From Collimonas arenae (lineage in GTDB: Bacteria; Pseudomonadota; Gammaproteobacteria; Burkholderiales; Burkholderiaceae_D), in NCBI RefSeq assembly GCF_000786695.1, contig NZ_CP009962.1, positions 2,170,001 to 2,234,000 on the forward strand: a DNA stretch of 64,000 nt, in the 5' to 3' direction. Below, piece by piece: positions 34,506-43,327 of the stretch. Both the position numbers and the translations under genes were made by a program. Position 1 is the stretch's first letter; every line of letters begins with the position of its first letter. Below the pieces are notes generated by a model, which had not been told where the DNA came from, did no database searches, and worked only from the letters and a program-made list of their open reading frames with translations.

Positions 34506-35429
34506 TTACAGTTCGTAGCGTGTCAGCTTGCGCTGCACAAAATAGAAATAAGTGGCGACGCCCATCAGGATCACCAGGAACATCAGCGTAGCTACTGCCG
34601 CGCCCATGGTCGGGCTGCCGATTTGCGCCTGGTAGCCGAAGAAGGTGCGGTAGAAGAACGTGCCCAGGATGTCGGTGGTGTAGTTAGGTCCGGCCAGCGC
34701 ACCCTTGACCGAGTAGATCAGGTCGAAGGCGTTGAAGTTGGCGACGAAGGTGAGGATGGTCACCAGGCCCAGCGTCGGCAGGATCAGCGGCAGCTTGATT
34801 TGCCAGAAGATACGGAAAGAACTGGCGCCTTCGGCATACGCCGCTTCAAGTATTTCTTCAGGTACCGCTAGCAGTGCGGCATAGATCAGCATCATCGGGA
34901 TGCCAACGTATTGCCAGACCGAGATCAGGCCGAGCGTCACCAGCGCGGTGGTTTCCTGCCCCAGCCATGGCGCAAAGTAATCGCCCAGGCCGACGTGCTG
35001 CATCAAGCCTTCGCCTACGCCCCACAACGGCGACAGGATCAGCTGCCAGATAAAGCCGATGATCACGACTGACAGCAAGGTCGGCAAGAAAATCAGGGTA
35101 CGGTAAGTGCGCGCGCCGCGCAGCCCTTTGAGGCTGAACAGGGTAGCCAGCAACAAACCGATCGGATTCTGCAGCAGCATGTGAATCGCGAAGAATTTGA
35201 GATTGTTCAACATGGCGTTCCAGAACGCCTTGGACCAGTCCGAATCGAACAGGATGGTATGGTAATTGGCCAGGCCGACGAAGCTGTGGACACCGGCATC
35301 GTTGCTGGTGTAAAAGCCGAGGCGCAGGGTATCCAGCAAAGGCAGGGCGCTGAACATGGAATAGATGATGACCGCTGGCGCCAGGAACACCACGATGTGC
35401 CAGGGAAAGGTCTTTTTTTGAAGATTCAT
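34506..35429 (-). CDS. Sugar ABC transporter permease (MalF type)
   Basis: A 307-residue inner-membrane permease with six helices and the EAA loop EEILEAAYAEGASSFRIFWQIKLPLILPTLGLVTILTF. I chose the ATG at 35429 (MNLQKKTFPWHIVVFLAPAV), because the GTG further upstream at 35477 has no good ribosome-binding site. It is the first permease gene after the binding protein; a 300-base spacer with a strong hairpin separates the two. Confidence 0.92.
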   Translation of the reverse strand: MNLQKKTFPWHIVVFLAPAVIIYSMFSALPLLDTLRLGFYTSNDAGVHSFVGLANYHTILFDSDWSKAFWNAMLNNLKFFAIHMLLQNPIGLLLATLFSLKGLRGARTYRTLIFLPTLLSVVIIGFIWQLILSPLWGVGEGLMQHVGLGDYFAPWLGQETTALVTLGLISVWQYVGIPMMLIYAALLAVPEEILEAAYAEGASSFRIFWQIKLPLILPTLGLVTILTFVANFNAFDLIYSVKGALAGPNYTTDILGTFFYRTFFGYQAQIGSPTMGAAVATLMFLVILMGVATYFYFVQRKLTRYEL

Positions 35430-35666
35430 TCTGGTTTTCTTTGAATGCAAGTTCACTAGCAGGCGCAGCAGCTTCACGGGGGAGATCGTGAAATGGCCGC
35501 CCGCTGAGCGAACTCTGAAATACGAACGCGATGGCGGCTTATTATTGTGTGCGTATTTTTGTACGTGTGCCGTTCTTCACGGGTTCACCTTGGCGGCAAA
35601 CCTTGGATGCCAATGTAGTACCTGTAGTCTAGGATATTACTTCAGTACTACGCTAGCAGGCTTGTC

Positions 35667-35703
35667 GGCAAAGGATGGGGCAATCTTCACCCTATCCTTT
35701 GCC
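35667..35703 (-). promoter_or_regulatory. Strong hairpin between binding-protein and permease genes
   Basis: GGCAAAGGAT at 35667-35676 pairs perfectly with ATCCTTTGCC at 35694-35703, and the stem can be extended inward to about 14 pairs. It lies 28 bases after the binding-protein stop, with no T-run behind it. Such intercistronic hairpins usually protect the upstream mRNA or attenuate transcription, so binding protein is made in excess over permease. The rest of the 300-base spacer (35430-35730) shows no gene. Confidence 0.65.
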
Positions 35704-35730
35704 AAACAATAGCATTAATGCAAGTGATAA

Positions 35731-36990
35731 TTATTGTTGCGGCTTGTACCACTTGGCAAAACCGGCCTGGATTTGCGCTGCCGCGTCCTTAGGCGCCAGC
35801 TTGCCGTTCAGCACCTGTGCATTGACATTCCACAGCTGGTTTTCCATGCTTGGTTCGCCGCGGTTCAGGATTTGCGCATTCAGGCGAATGGTCGACGAGC
35901 AGGATTTGCGCCAATCGATCATCTGCTTGGCGACCGGATCCTTGACCGAGATCAAGTGATCCGACAGCGAGAAGAAGCCGGTGACTTTATTGGTGTAGAT
36001 GTCAGCAAATTCTTGCGAACCGAGCCAGGCCAGGAACTTGTAAGCATCTTCCTTGTTCTTTGACTTCTTGTTGACGCCCATGCCGATATCGTTGTGGTCC
36101 GAGATATAGCACTTGTCGCCGGCTTTTGGCACTGGCGGCGGGAATGCGCCCATCGAGATTTTTGAATTGTCGTTGAAATAGGCGATATCCCAGGAACCGG
36201 CAGGATAAATCGCTGCCTTGCCCAGGGCAAACTGGTTCTGGCTGTCGCCATAGGTTTGTGAGCTGGCGCCCTTGGACAGATATTTACCCAGTTTCGCTTC
36301 GTATTCGAATGCGTTGACGAAATTAGGATCGGTGAATTTTTCCTTGCCGGAAATCAGCGCCTTGCGGCCTTCTTCGCCGTGCCAATAGTTAGGACCCAGG
36401 CCGGTAAAGATGATCTGGCTGGATTCCCATTGGTCGTTGGTGCCCAGCGCCAGCGGCGCGTATTTGCCATTGCTCTTGATGGTATCGAGCACCTTGAAGA
36501 ATTCGGCTTCAGTCTTCGGCGGTTGCAGGTTCAGGTCTTTGAAAATCTTCTGGTTGTACAGGAAGCCGTGGATGACCGAAGCGATCGGCATACAGAAGGT
36601 GTCTTTGCCGTCATCGGTTTGCCATGCGGTCTTGGAGGAGGAAGGGAAGTGTTCCATGCCTGGCTTGCCATCCAGTTTTTCCAGGTTACCCTTCTTGTAC
36701 AGCGACAGCGAAACATCGAACGGACGGCACGCGATCAGGTCGCCTGCGGTGCCGCCGGCAAGGCGTGCGGACAGGCTGGAGTCATATTCGGTCGGTGCAG
36801 TAGGCGCAAATTTGACTTCGATGCCCGGATTCTTTTTCTGGAAAGCCGGGATCAACACGGTTTCCCACAAGGTTTTGTCGTCGACGCGCCAGCTTTCGAT
36901 TGTCAGTGTGCCGGCTTGTGCCGTGCCAAAGGTCGCCAGGGCGATCAGTACGGCGTTGCGGATAGTGCGAATTCGGTTGACCGTTTGCAT
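35731..36990 (-). CDS. Sugar ABC transporter substrate-binding protein
   Basis: A 419-residue periplasmic protein of the SBP_bac_1 (CUT1) family and first gene of the amino-sugar operon. The signal peptide is MQTVNRIRTIRNAVLIALATFGTAQA. The mature part shows GTLTIESWRVDDKTLWETVLIPAFQKKNPGIEVKFAPT, then GFLYNQKIFKDLNLQPPKTEAEFFKVLDTIKSNG, and YKFLAWLGSQEFADIYTNKVTGFFSLSD. The ligand is predicted to be N-acetylglucosamine or a small chitin oligosaccharide because of the downstream kinase, nagA and deaminase. Confidence 0.93.
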   Translation of the reverse strand: MQTVNRIRTIRNAVLIALATFGTAQAGTLTIESWRVDDKTLWETVLIPAFQKKNPGIEVKFAPTAPTEYDSSLSARLAGGTAGDLIACRPFDVSLSLYKKGNLEKLDGKPGMEHFPSSSKTAWQTDDGKDTFCMPIASVIHGFLYNQKIFKDLNLQPPKTEAEFFKVLDTIKSNGKYAPLALGTNDQWESSQIIFTGLGPNYWHGEEGRKALISGKEKFTDPNFVNAFEYEAKLGKYLSKGASSQTYGDSQNQFALGKAAIYPAGSWDIAYFNDNSKISMGAFPPPVPKAGDKCYISDHNDIGMGVNKKSKNKEDAYKFLAWLGSQEFADIYTNKVTGFFSLSDHLISVKDPVAKQMIDWRKSCSSTIRLNAQILNRGEPSMENQLWNVNAQVLNGKLAPKDAAAQIQAGFAKWYKPQQ

Positions 36991-37406
36991 CTAAGTCTCC
37001 TCTTGGTTTTTATCGGATTGGATTTTGCGGCCCTCTAAGTAATCGACAAGTAGAGCAAACCGCCGCGAACAGACATTAGCACCATAAAAATTGTGCCGCT
37101 ATCTTATGCATGATTCAGTTGTGGATTTTCTGTAAGGCATTGATTTTATTGGTTAAGTTAAAAATTAAACCATTTTTACAATTACATATCTTTACAGAGC
37201 GGCCTATCAATTATTATCGTTTCAGACGACAAATGCCTTAAATGCCGGTGAAGCGGTAATTTTGCGGATATAGATAACATTACGAAAACTTACGTTTCTT
37301 TACAAAACGAGAACAGCGCTAACGTTGCAGGTGGGACTTGCGCTATAGTCACACGCGTTGTGGGGAGACGAAATCAGTGTTTATAAAAAATATCAACAAG
37401 GCACAC
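36991..37406. promoter_or_regulatory. Divergent promoter region between the two binding-protein genes
   Basis: About 415 AT-rich bases separate the amino-sugar operon from the facing second binding-protein gene. It should contain promoters for both directions. TATAGT at about 37344 could be a -10 box for the rightward gene, but no consensus -35 box is correctly spaced before it. I could not identify a clear operator for an amino-sugar regulator. Confidence 0.45.
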
Positions 37407-38759
37407 ATGATTGATAGGCAACACTCGGATAACAGGGGAAGAGTAAAAAACTGGCATACAGGATATCGCAGCTGGATTGCGTTATGTGCGTTTTCCTGTC
37501 TGTTTAATTACTCGATTGGCCAAGCGGCTGCCGCCGCAGCGACGCCATCTGCAAACGTCAGCCAGCCACCGGCTTCGTTGCAGGTGTTGCACTGGTGGAC
37601 CTCAGCCGGTGAACGCAAGGCGGTCGAGGTGCTGAGCAGCAAACTCGCGGAAGAAAATATCCAATGGCGCGATGCCGCCATTCCTGGCGGCGCCGGCCTC
37701 GGCGCCAGCAAGGTATTGAAGAGCATGGTGCTGGCCGGTAAAGCGCCGGAAGCGACCCAGTTGAACGGTATCGTGTTTGGCGAATGGGCCGACCTCGGCT
37801 TGTTGCTGGAACTGGACGATGTCGCTACTCCCGGAAATTGGCAAAAGCTCTTGTTTCCCACAGTCTGGTCGCTGGTGAACAACCGTGGCCATGTGGTAGC
37901 GGTGCCGCTGGGAATTCATCGGATCAACAATCTCTTCTATAACAAGAAAATCTTCGATCGCTTGAGCCTGACGCCGCCCAAGACGTGGGCTGACTTCAGC
38001 CGTGTGGCCGAGAAGCTCAAGCAGGCAGGCATCACGCCGCTGGCGCAAAGCAGCGAAGCATGGCAAGTCGCCACCTTGTTTGAAACGCTGGTGCTGGCGG
38101 AAAGCGGTCCGGCGTACTATCGGTCCCTGTTTGTCGATCTGAATCCGCCGGCCTTCGGCGATCCACGCATGACGCATGCGCTGAAGCGGTTGCGTTCCTT
38201 GAAAGAATGGATGCCGACGCCGCTCAAGGAGCGGCCATGGCCCGAAATGACGCGCGAGCTGGCTAATGGCGACGCTGCCATGTTCGTCATGGGCGATTGG
38301 GCCAAGGGCGAGTTGCTGGCATGGGGGCTGAATACCGACCAGGATTTTTCCTGCAGCACGGTGCCCGGCACCGCCGATTATCATCTGTATAGTGTCGATA
38401 CCCTAGCGATGTTCGCCGGCGATTATTCGCACCAGCCAGCGCAGGAAAAACTGGCGCAGATCGTCATGTCGCAGCCGGTGCAAACCGCATACAATCAGGT
38501 CAAGGGCGCGATTTCGGTGTGGCGCTCGCCGGATCTGTCGAAAATGGACAGCTGCGCGCGCGCCTCGTGGAGTGCATTCAGCAAGGGCAGTGCGTTCCAG
38601 GCGCCGAGCCTGGTGCATCGCATGGCCGCGGACGAAACCGCAAAGGACGCCATTGTCGCCGAAGTGCATCGTTACTTTGTGGATGACAAGATGAGCGAGA
38701 GCGATATCCAGCGCAAGCTTGCCAGCATAGCGCGGACTGTCACGAAAACAGGAAATTAG
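37407..38759 (+). CDS. Second sugar-binding periplasmic protein
   Basis: A 450-residue SBP_bac_1 family protein. A hydrophobic segment (WIALCAFSCLFNYSIGQAAAAAA, residues about 20-45) acts as signal peptide. The mature region starts LQVLHWWTSAGERKAVEVLSSKLAEENIQWRDAAIPGGAGLGASKVL, typical of the glucose/mannose-type binding proteins. Other landmarks are INNLFYNKKIFDRLSLTPPKTWADF and AAMFVMGDWAKGEL. I chose the ATG at 37407. No permease or ATPase accompanies it on this strand; a repeat element and a two-component system follow. It may be a second binding protein for the facing operon or a sensor partner for the kinase. Confidence 0.88.
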   Translation: MIDRQHSDNRGRVKNWHTGYRSWIALCAFSCLFNYSIGQAAAAAATPSANVSQPPASLQVLHWWTSAGERKAVEVLSSKLAEENIQWRDAAIPGGAGLGASKVLKSMVLAGKAPEATQLNGIVFGEWADLGLLLELDDVATPGNWQKLLFPTVWSLVNNRGHVVAVPLGIHRINNLFYNKKIFDRLSLTPPKTWADFSRVAEKLKQAGITPLAQSSEAWQVATLFETLVLAESGPAYYRSLFVDLNPPAFGDPRMTHALKRLRSLKEWMPTPLKERPWPEMTRELANGDAAMFVMGDWAKGELLAWGLNTDQDFSCSTVPGTADYHLYSVDTLAMFAGDYSHQPAQEKLAQIVMSQPVQTAYNQVKGAISVWRSPDLSKMDSCARASWSAFSKGSAFQAPSLVHRMAADETAKDAIVAEVHRYFVDDKMSESDIQRKLASIARTVTKTGN

Positions 38760-39026
38760 GGCCTGTTAGCAGTCAATTTGGGAGATGCGTTCAAACCAAA
38801 ACGTGTGCTGGCAAGGCGCGTGGCGTGGCAGGGGCAGGTCGCCCCTGCAAGCCATGCAACGCAGTCCAGCGCACGTTTTGGTTTGAACCCGGAGGGAACG
38901 AGCCGTAGGCGTCACATGCCGTTGTTGCAGCTCCTTGCCGTAGTGCCGCTACGTCGCGTCGCTACGCCTAGGCCTGTAACGCCTACGTCACGTTCGCACT
39001 CCCAAATTGACTGCTAACAGGCCCTA
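38757..39026. repeat. Inverted-repeat element, family 2 (MITE-like)
   Basis: A 270-bp segment whose ends are perfect 28-bp inverted repeats, starting TAGGGCCTGTTAGCAGTCAA. Inside lies a second inverted pair, GTTCAAACCAAAACGTG with CACGTTTTGGTTTGAAC, enclosing a GC-rich hairpin. No coding capacity. The first three bases are the TAG stop codon of the preceding gene, and the right end lies two bases before the response-regulator ATG. Its ends resemble those of family 1 (AG-GG-CTGTT-GCA). Confidence 0.92.
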
Positions 39027-39028
39027 AA

Positions 39029-39742
39029 ATGATGCGCAAGATACTTATTGTCGACGATGACCAGAAAACCCGGACGCTGCTAAAGGCTTACCTGGAAAAG
39101 AACCAGTATGAAGTGCGTCTGGCGCATAACGGCGAAGCATTCCTGGCCGAGTTCCAGCGCTATTCGGAAGAGTTGTCGCTGGTGATTCTCGACGTCATGC
39201 TACCGGATACCGATGGCTTCGCCTTGTGCAAAACTGTGCGGCGCAAATCGAATGTGCCGATCATCATGCTTACTGCCAGTTCTGACGAGACCGACCGCGT
39301 GGTCGGCCTGGAGCTTGGAGCCGACGACTATATCGCCAAGCCCTATAGTCCGCGCGAACTGCTGGCGCGCATCAAGGCAATCCACCGCCGCACGGGCATA
39401 GACAGCGCTGTAGCGCCGCGTTACTACCGCTTTGTCGGTTTCACGCTGGATACAGTGGAGCGTACCCTGAGCGATCCGGACGGCCAGCTGGTTGCGCTGA
39501 CCGGCCTCGATTACCAGTTGTTGAAGTATTTCGTCGAACATCCGGGCGATGTACTCGACCGCGGTGTCCTGTGCGAAGAAACCCGTGGGCGTGATGTCGG
39601 TCCGCTGGACCGTTCGCTGGATGTCCAAATCAGCAAACTGCGCTTGCGCCTCAATGACGGGGGTAAAGATCCGCATCTGATCAAGACTGTGCGCGGCATC
39701 GGTTATGTATTTTCTGCCGATGTGGCTGCTTCACAAGTTTGA
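39029..39742 (+). CDS. OmpR-family response regulator
   Basis: A 237-residue two-component response regulator. The receiver domain (1-120) has the acidic pair IVDDDQ, phospho-acceptor Asp55 in VILDVMLPD, and the lysine in AKPYSPREL. The C-terminal winged helix (about 135-235) shows ALTGLDYQLLKYFVEHPGDVLDRGVLCEETRG and VQISKLRLRLNDGGKDPHLIKTVRGIGYVF. Its start lies two or three bases after the family 2 element, and no ribosome-binding site is visible; an ATG at 39032 is the alternative. The histidine kinase follows 30 bases later. Confidence 0.93.
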   Translation: MMRKILIVDDDQKTRTLLKAYLEKNQYEVRLAHNGEAFLAEFQRYSEELSLVILDVMLPDTDGFALCKTVRRKSNVPIIMLTASSDETDRVVGLELGADDYIAKPYSPRELLARIKAIHRRTGIDSAVAPRYYRFVGFTLDTVERTLSDPDGQLVALTGLDYQLLKYFVEHPGDVLDRGVLCEETRGRDVGPLDRSLDVQISKLRLRLNDGGKDPHLIKTVRGIGYVFSADVAASQV

Positions 39743-39772
39743 TTCACAGATTTGATTCACAAACCTGATTCC

Positions 39773-41260
39773 ATGTCTACAGTAACCTGGTCGGCCCGTT
39801 ATAACCGGCTGCTTTCCTGGCTGTTGCCGCATACGCTGCTTGGCCGTCTGTCGGTGGTGATGGTGTTCGGCGTGCTGGTGACGCAGCTGGCCGGCGGTCT
39901 GATCTGGTCGGCCCAGCTGCGCAGCAAGGCGGAGGTCGAAACCAAGACCGCATCCCAACATCTGGCCCACAGCGCCGCCAGCGCGATCCGTTTCTTCATG
40001 AGCTTGCCGGCGAACTACCGGCCGATCCTGATCCAGCAATTGCGCGAGATGGGCGGCACGCGCTTTTTCGTCAATGCCAATGACGGCCCGATCACCATCC
40101 ACAAGATCGCCGACAACCCGCTTGCCAACATGGCCTTGGGCGAGATTGGCAGCACGCTGAAGACCGATCTGCCGTTCCTGCCCGGATTCCGCCTGGCATT
40201 TGCCTGGCCGGATGAGCTGATGGTCTCGACCGACGGATTGAAGGTGGCGGATTTGCCGGACAGCTGGGTCCAGCATACCTTGCTGATCAAGCCGAATCCG
40301 GCGCCGGTGCTGGTGATCCAGACCGAGCTTGAGCCCGGCAACTGGCTCTATCTGGCTGCCCTGATGCCGAACCCTTATTTCCTCGATAGCGATAATCCTT
40401 TGTCTCCCGAGCGCCTGTTGTTGCAGGCCGTATCGTTGGCGACCGTGCTGCTGCTGTCGATCCTGGTGGTGCGCTGGACCACGCGGCCGCTGGCAGCGCT
40501 GTCGGACGCCGCCGAAGCGTTTGGCAAGGGAGAAGCACCGCCGGAGTTGCCGGAAACCGGCAGCCGCGAATTCATCAAGACCGCACGCGCCTTCCGCGCC
40601 ATGCGCGAGCGCATCAAACGCTACCTCGATGATCGCGAGCGCCTGTTTGTCTCGATTTCGCATGATTTGCGCACGCCGATCACACGCCTGAAATTGCGCA
40701 CCGAGCTGCTAGACGATGAAGAATTGCGCAGCGAATTCCACGAAGACCTGGATGAGCTCGACATGATGGTCAAGGGCGCCTTGCAATCGGTGAAGGATAG
40801 CGACATCCATGAAAACCGCACCGAGGTGCGGCTCGATGCGCTGATCCTGCGCATGATCCGCGACGCCCGCATGGCAGGGCACGAAGTTGCGTTCAGCGAG
40901 TCTGGCTTGACTGTCATGGCCAAGCCGCTGGCGCTCAAGCGCGCCATCGGTAACCTGTTCGACAACGCGCTGCACTACGGCCAGAAAGTGGAGGTATTGG
41001 TCGCCAGCCTGATCAATGAATCAGGCCATAACATCCAGATCCAGATTCGCGACCATGGCCCCGGCGTGCCGGAAGAAGCTTTACTCAGCCTGTTCGACCC
41101 ATACACGCGACTGGAACATGGCCGCGATCAGAATGCCGCCGGCATGGGGCTGGGGCTGGGTATTGCACGCAATATTGTGCAGGCGCATGGCGGTGAGCTG
41201 CAATTACGCAATCATCCCGATGGCGGCTTGGTGGCGACGATCGTTTTGCCGGCGGACTAG
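39773..41260 (+). CDS. Sensor histidine kinase
   Basis: A 495-residue membrane-bound kinase paired with the response regulator. One membrane helix lies at about residues 20-45, then a periplasmic sensor region of about 180 residues, a second helix near residue 220, and a HAMP domain. The H-box SISHDLRTPITRLKLRTELL has His297. The ATPase domain has GNLFDNALHYG (N-box) and GMGLGLGIARNIVQAHGG (G-box). I chose the ATG at 39773. Through its location behind an orphan sugar-binding protein, it may sense sugars. Confidence 0.93.
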   Translation: MSTVTWSARYNRLLSWLLPHTLLGRLSVVMVFGVLVTQLAGGLIWSAQLRSKAEVETKTASQHLAHSAASAIRFFMSLPANYRPILIQQLREMGGTRFFVNANDGPITIHKIADNPLANMALGEIGSTLKTDLPFLPGFRLAFAWPDELMVSTDGLKVADLPDSWVQHTLLIKPNPAPVLVIQTELEPGNWLYLAALMPNPYFLDSDNPLSPERLLLQAVSLATVLLLSILVVRWTTRPLAALSDAAEAFGKGEAPPELPETGSREFIKTARAFRAMRERIKRYLDDRERLFVSISHDLRTPITRLKLRTELLDDEELRSEFHEDLDELDMMVKGALQSVKDSDIHENRTEVRLDALILRMIRDARMAGHEVAFSESGLTVMAKPLALKRAIGNLFDNALHYGQKVEVLVASLINESGHNIQIQIRDHGPGVPEEALLSLFDPYTRLEHGRDQNAAGMGLGLGIARNIVQAHGGELQLRNHPDGGLVATIVLPAD

Positions 41261-41276
41261 AGGCGGCTTTTGATTG

Positions 41277-41915
41277 TTAACTACTTTTCGGCGCAAGTTT
41301 ATCAATCATGTGTTGTCTCTCAGGATTCTGGCGATGAAAATCGGACAGATTTTCCGGGGTGGCGATTTTGAATTTGGCGAACTCAAACGGCCCACGGCAT
41401 TCGCATGTCACGAGCCCGTATTCGCCGTTTGGGTAGGCGCCAAACCAGTCGCCAAAACCAGCCGCTTTATTTTTCTCGATAACGACGTCGTTTTCGTAGC
41501 TCGCTTCTTCTTCAGAGCGCCAATGTCCGCTCGCGTCTATTTTGGGGATGAATAAGCTGGCCCCGGATATCTGTTTGAATACTTCCCTGGTGTCTTTCAA
41601 GCTGTGCCAGCTGGAAATCGCCTCGGCAGGCAGCAGGTAAAAAATCACAGTACAGGTCTCATTGCGGATGAATTCGCGATAAAACCCGCCTTCAGGATGG
41701 GGCGCCAGTGCAAGGCCAAGTTGGATGTGCTGCGCCGTCAGGCGATGATTATCCGGGAGTTGATTGAGTGCTCCCACGTATTCTTTTATGTTGGCAGCTT
41801 CGGCAAGCAATTTGGTTTTTTCAGCAGTGGTGCATTGGCCATCCGCTGAAATGAGCCTTTCTAATTCACCAAGGTAAACGCTTAAATTCTGAATCAGTCT
41901 TTTGGGCGCGTACAT
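41277..41915 (-). CDS. Cupin-family protein (DUF985)
   Basis: A 212-residue protein with a helical N-terminal region (1-60) and a C-terminal DUF985/Cupin_5 barrel. Family hallmarks are ALAPHPEGGFYREFIRN, CTVIFYLLPAEAISSWHSLKDTREVFKQISG and GDWFGAYPNGEYGLVTCECRGPFEFAKFKI. Histidines in the cupin positions could bind metal or sugar. Its start lies 11 bases after the stop of the LysR gene, so they share a transcript. Its function is unknown. Confidence 0.85.
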   Translation of the reverse strand: MYAPKRLIQNLSVYLGELERLISADGQCTTAEKTKLLAEAANIKEYVGALNQLPDNHRLTAQHIQLGLALAPHPEGGFYREFIRNETCTVIFYLLPAEAISSWHSLKDTREVFKQISGASLFIPKIDASGHWRSEEEASYENDVVIEKNKAAGFGDWFGAYPNGEYGLVTCECRGPFEFAKFKIATPENLSDFHRQNPERQHMIDKLAPKSS

Positions 41916-41926
41916 CGGTTTTCCTC

Positions 41927-42823
41927 TTAAAAGCGATAACTTTTAGCGACATGGAGAGCGGCCTCGCGCAGATCGTGTCCGAGCTCGGAGCGGATGCCGC
42001 CGCTGGGGTAGGCAAGTACATATTTGTAGGAGATGTCGGCCTTGAACGGCCTTGTGACAACGCCATGCGGACGCCAGATCTTTGCTGCGAACGGCTCCAC
42101 GATAGCAACCCCGAATCCGTTGGCTACCATCGCATAGCGGGTATGCGAAGTGTGCGTCTGGATCGTGTAGTTGGGGCGGATCGCCGCCGAATTCAGTGTC
42201 GACAGCTCACGGTCATAGGATTGTGCGCTATTGGGCATCCAGCCAATCACGTTTTCGCCATCCAGGTCCTCCGGCACGATGACCTCCTTTTGTGCCAGCG
42301 GATGTGTGGATAGCATGGCGCACAATACGGTGGCTTCCATGATCGGTTCGACTTCGATGCCGGCGAAAGGCGGAAACGCCAGGCTGAGCGCCATATCCAC
42401 TTTGATATCTTGCAGACTGACCAGGATTTCCGGCACCGTGCAGCTATCGATTTTGACCGAGACGTCCGGGTGTTGCTTGAAAAAGCGTTGCAGGATTTCC
42501 GGCAGCAGGGTGGTAGACAATACTGGCAGGCAGGCAATTGTCAAACCTTCGGGCGCTTCATGGCGAATGTTACCGGCCACCTGCATCAAGCGTTCCAGTC
42601 CCAGGAAATTTTCCTCGACCGCTTTGTAAAAACGTACCCCTGCATTGGTCGGTTCGAGCCGGCCTTTAGCCCGGTTGAACAGACGAAAACCGAGGTCGGC
42701 CTCAAGGTCGGCGATCAAACGGCTGATTGCAGGCTGGGTAACGTGCATGCGGCGGGCAGCGGACACACTAGTGCCGGAGATCATCAGGGAACGAAAAGCT
42801 TCGATTTGGCGGAAACGAATCAT
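41927..42823 (-). CDS. LysR-family transcriptional regulator
   Basis: A 298-residue LysR-type regulator. The helix-turn-helix occupies residues 1-60 (RQIEAFRSLMISGTSVSAARRMHVTQPAISRLIADLEADLGFRLFNRAKGRLEPT). The effector domain follows (about 90-290). It forms a transcript with the downstream DUF985 gene. The pattern AFRSLMISGTSVSAARRMHVTQPAIS resembles regulators such as OccR-type proteins, but the inducer is not known. The upstream 500 bases contain no gene on the other strand. Confidence 0.92.
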   Translation of the reverse strand: MIRFRQIEAFRSLMISGTSVSAARRMHVTQPAISRLIADLEADLGFRLFNRAKGRLEPTNAGVRFYKAVEENFLGLERLMQVAGNIRHEAPEGLTIACLPVLSTTLLPEILQRFFKQHPDVSVKIDSCTVPEILVSLQDIKVDMALSLAFPPFAGIEVEPIMEATVLCAMLSTHPLAQKEVIVPEDLDGENVIGWMPNSAQSYDRELSTLNSAAIRPNYTIQTHTSHTRYAMVANGFGVAIVEPFAAKIWRPHGVVTRPFKADISYKYVLAYPSGGIRSELGHDLREAALHVAKSYRF

Positions 42824-43327
42824 GATGTTATGTCAATGCAAGAGTGCTGTCTCGTGGGTACATTAAGCTGCAATATGCTGCAATACGCGCTGCAACAAAA
42901 AGCCGTTAAAGCAGCGATAGTAACGGATATAACAAACAGCTATGGTACATACGAATTTGTGAGTGGACATGATATTCCATTCTTGTAACACTGTGTGCAC
43001 TGAAGATGTTGTTGTGCACCACAACAATCAATGTATGTCACATTGCTTCACGCGGATTTTTGATTGAACCACGGTTCAATGATTGCTCGGGCTGATGTGA
43101 ATTCTACGCCAACAGCTGAGCTGATGATTTCTGGTTATGTCCAGATTTGCCCATAAGGCACCCTGCTTATAGAGATTTCGAGGCCCTCACAAGGTGGCTT
43201 TCGGATCCCGGGGTTACGTACAACCCTCTGGATACACCTCTGTCGCTAGTGGTCACGCTGCGCATTTATCCTCTTCGGTTTTTAAATTCTCCCGCCTGTT
43301 TCGTGTTCTCCCGTATTTTTCTGGCTT
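42824..43327. promoter_or_regulatory. Intergenic region with the palindrome ATTGAACC-AC-GGTTCAAT
   Basis: About 500 bases between the LysR gene and the DUF4019 gene. At 43063-43080 lies a perfect eight-base inverted repeat with a two-base spacer, typical of a dimeric repressor site. No nearby gene makes an obvious match except the LysR, whose sites usually have a different form (T-N11-A). Nothing else is clear here. Confidence 0.45.
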
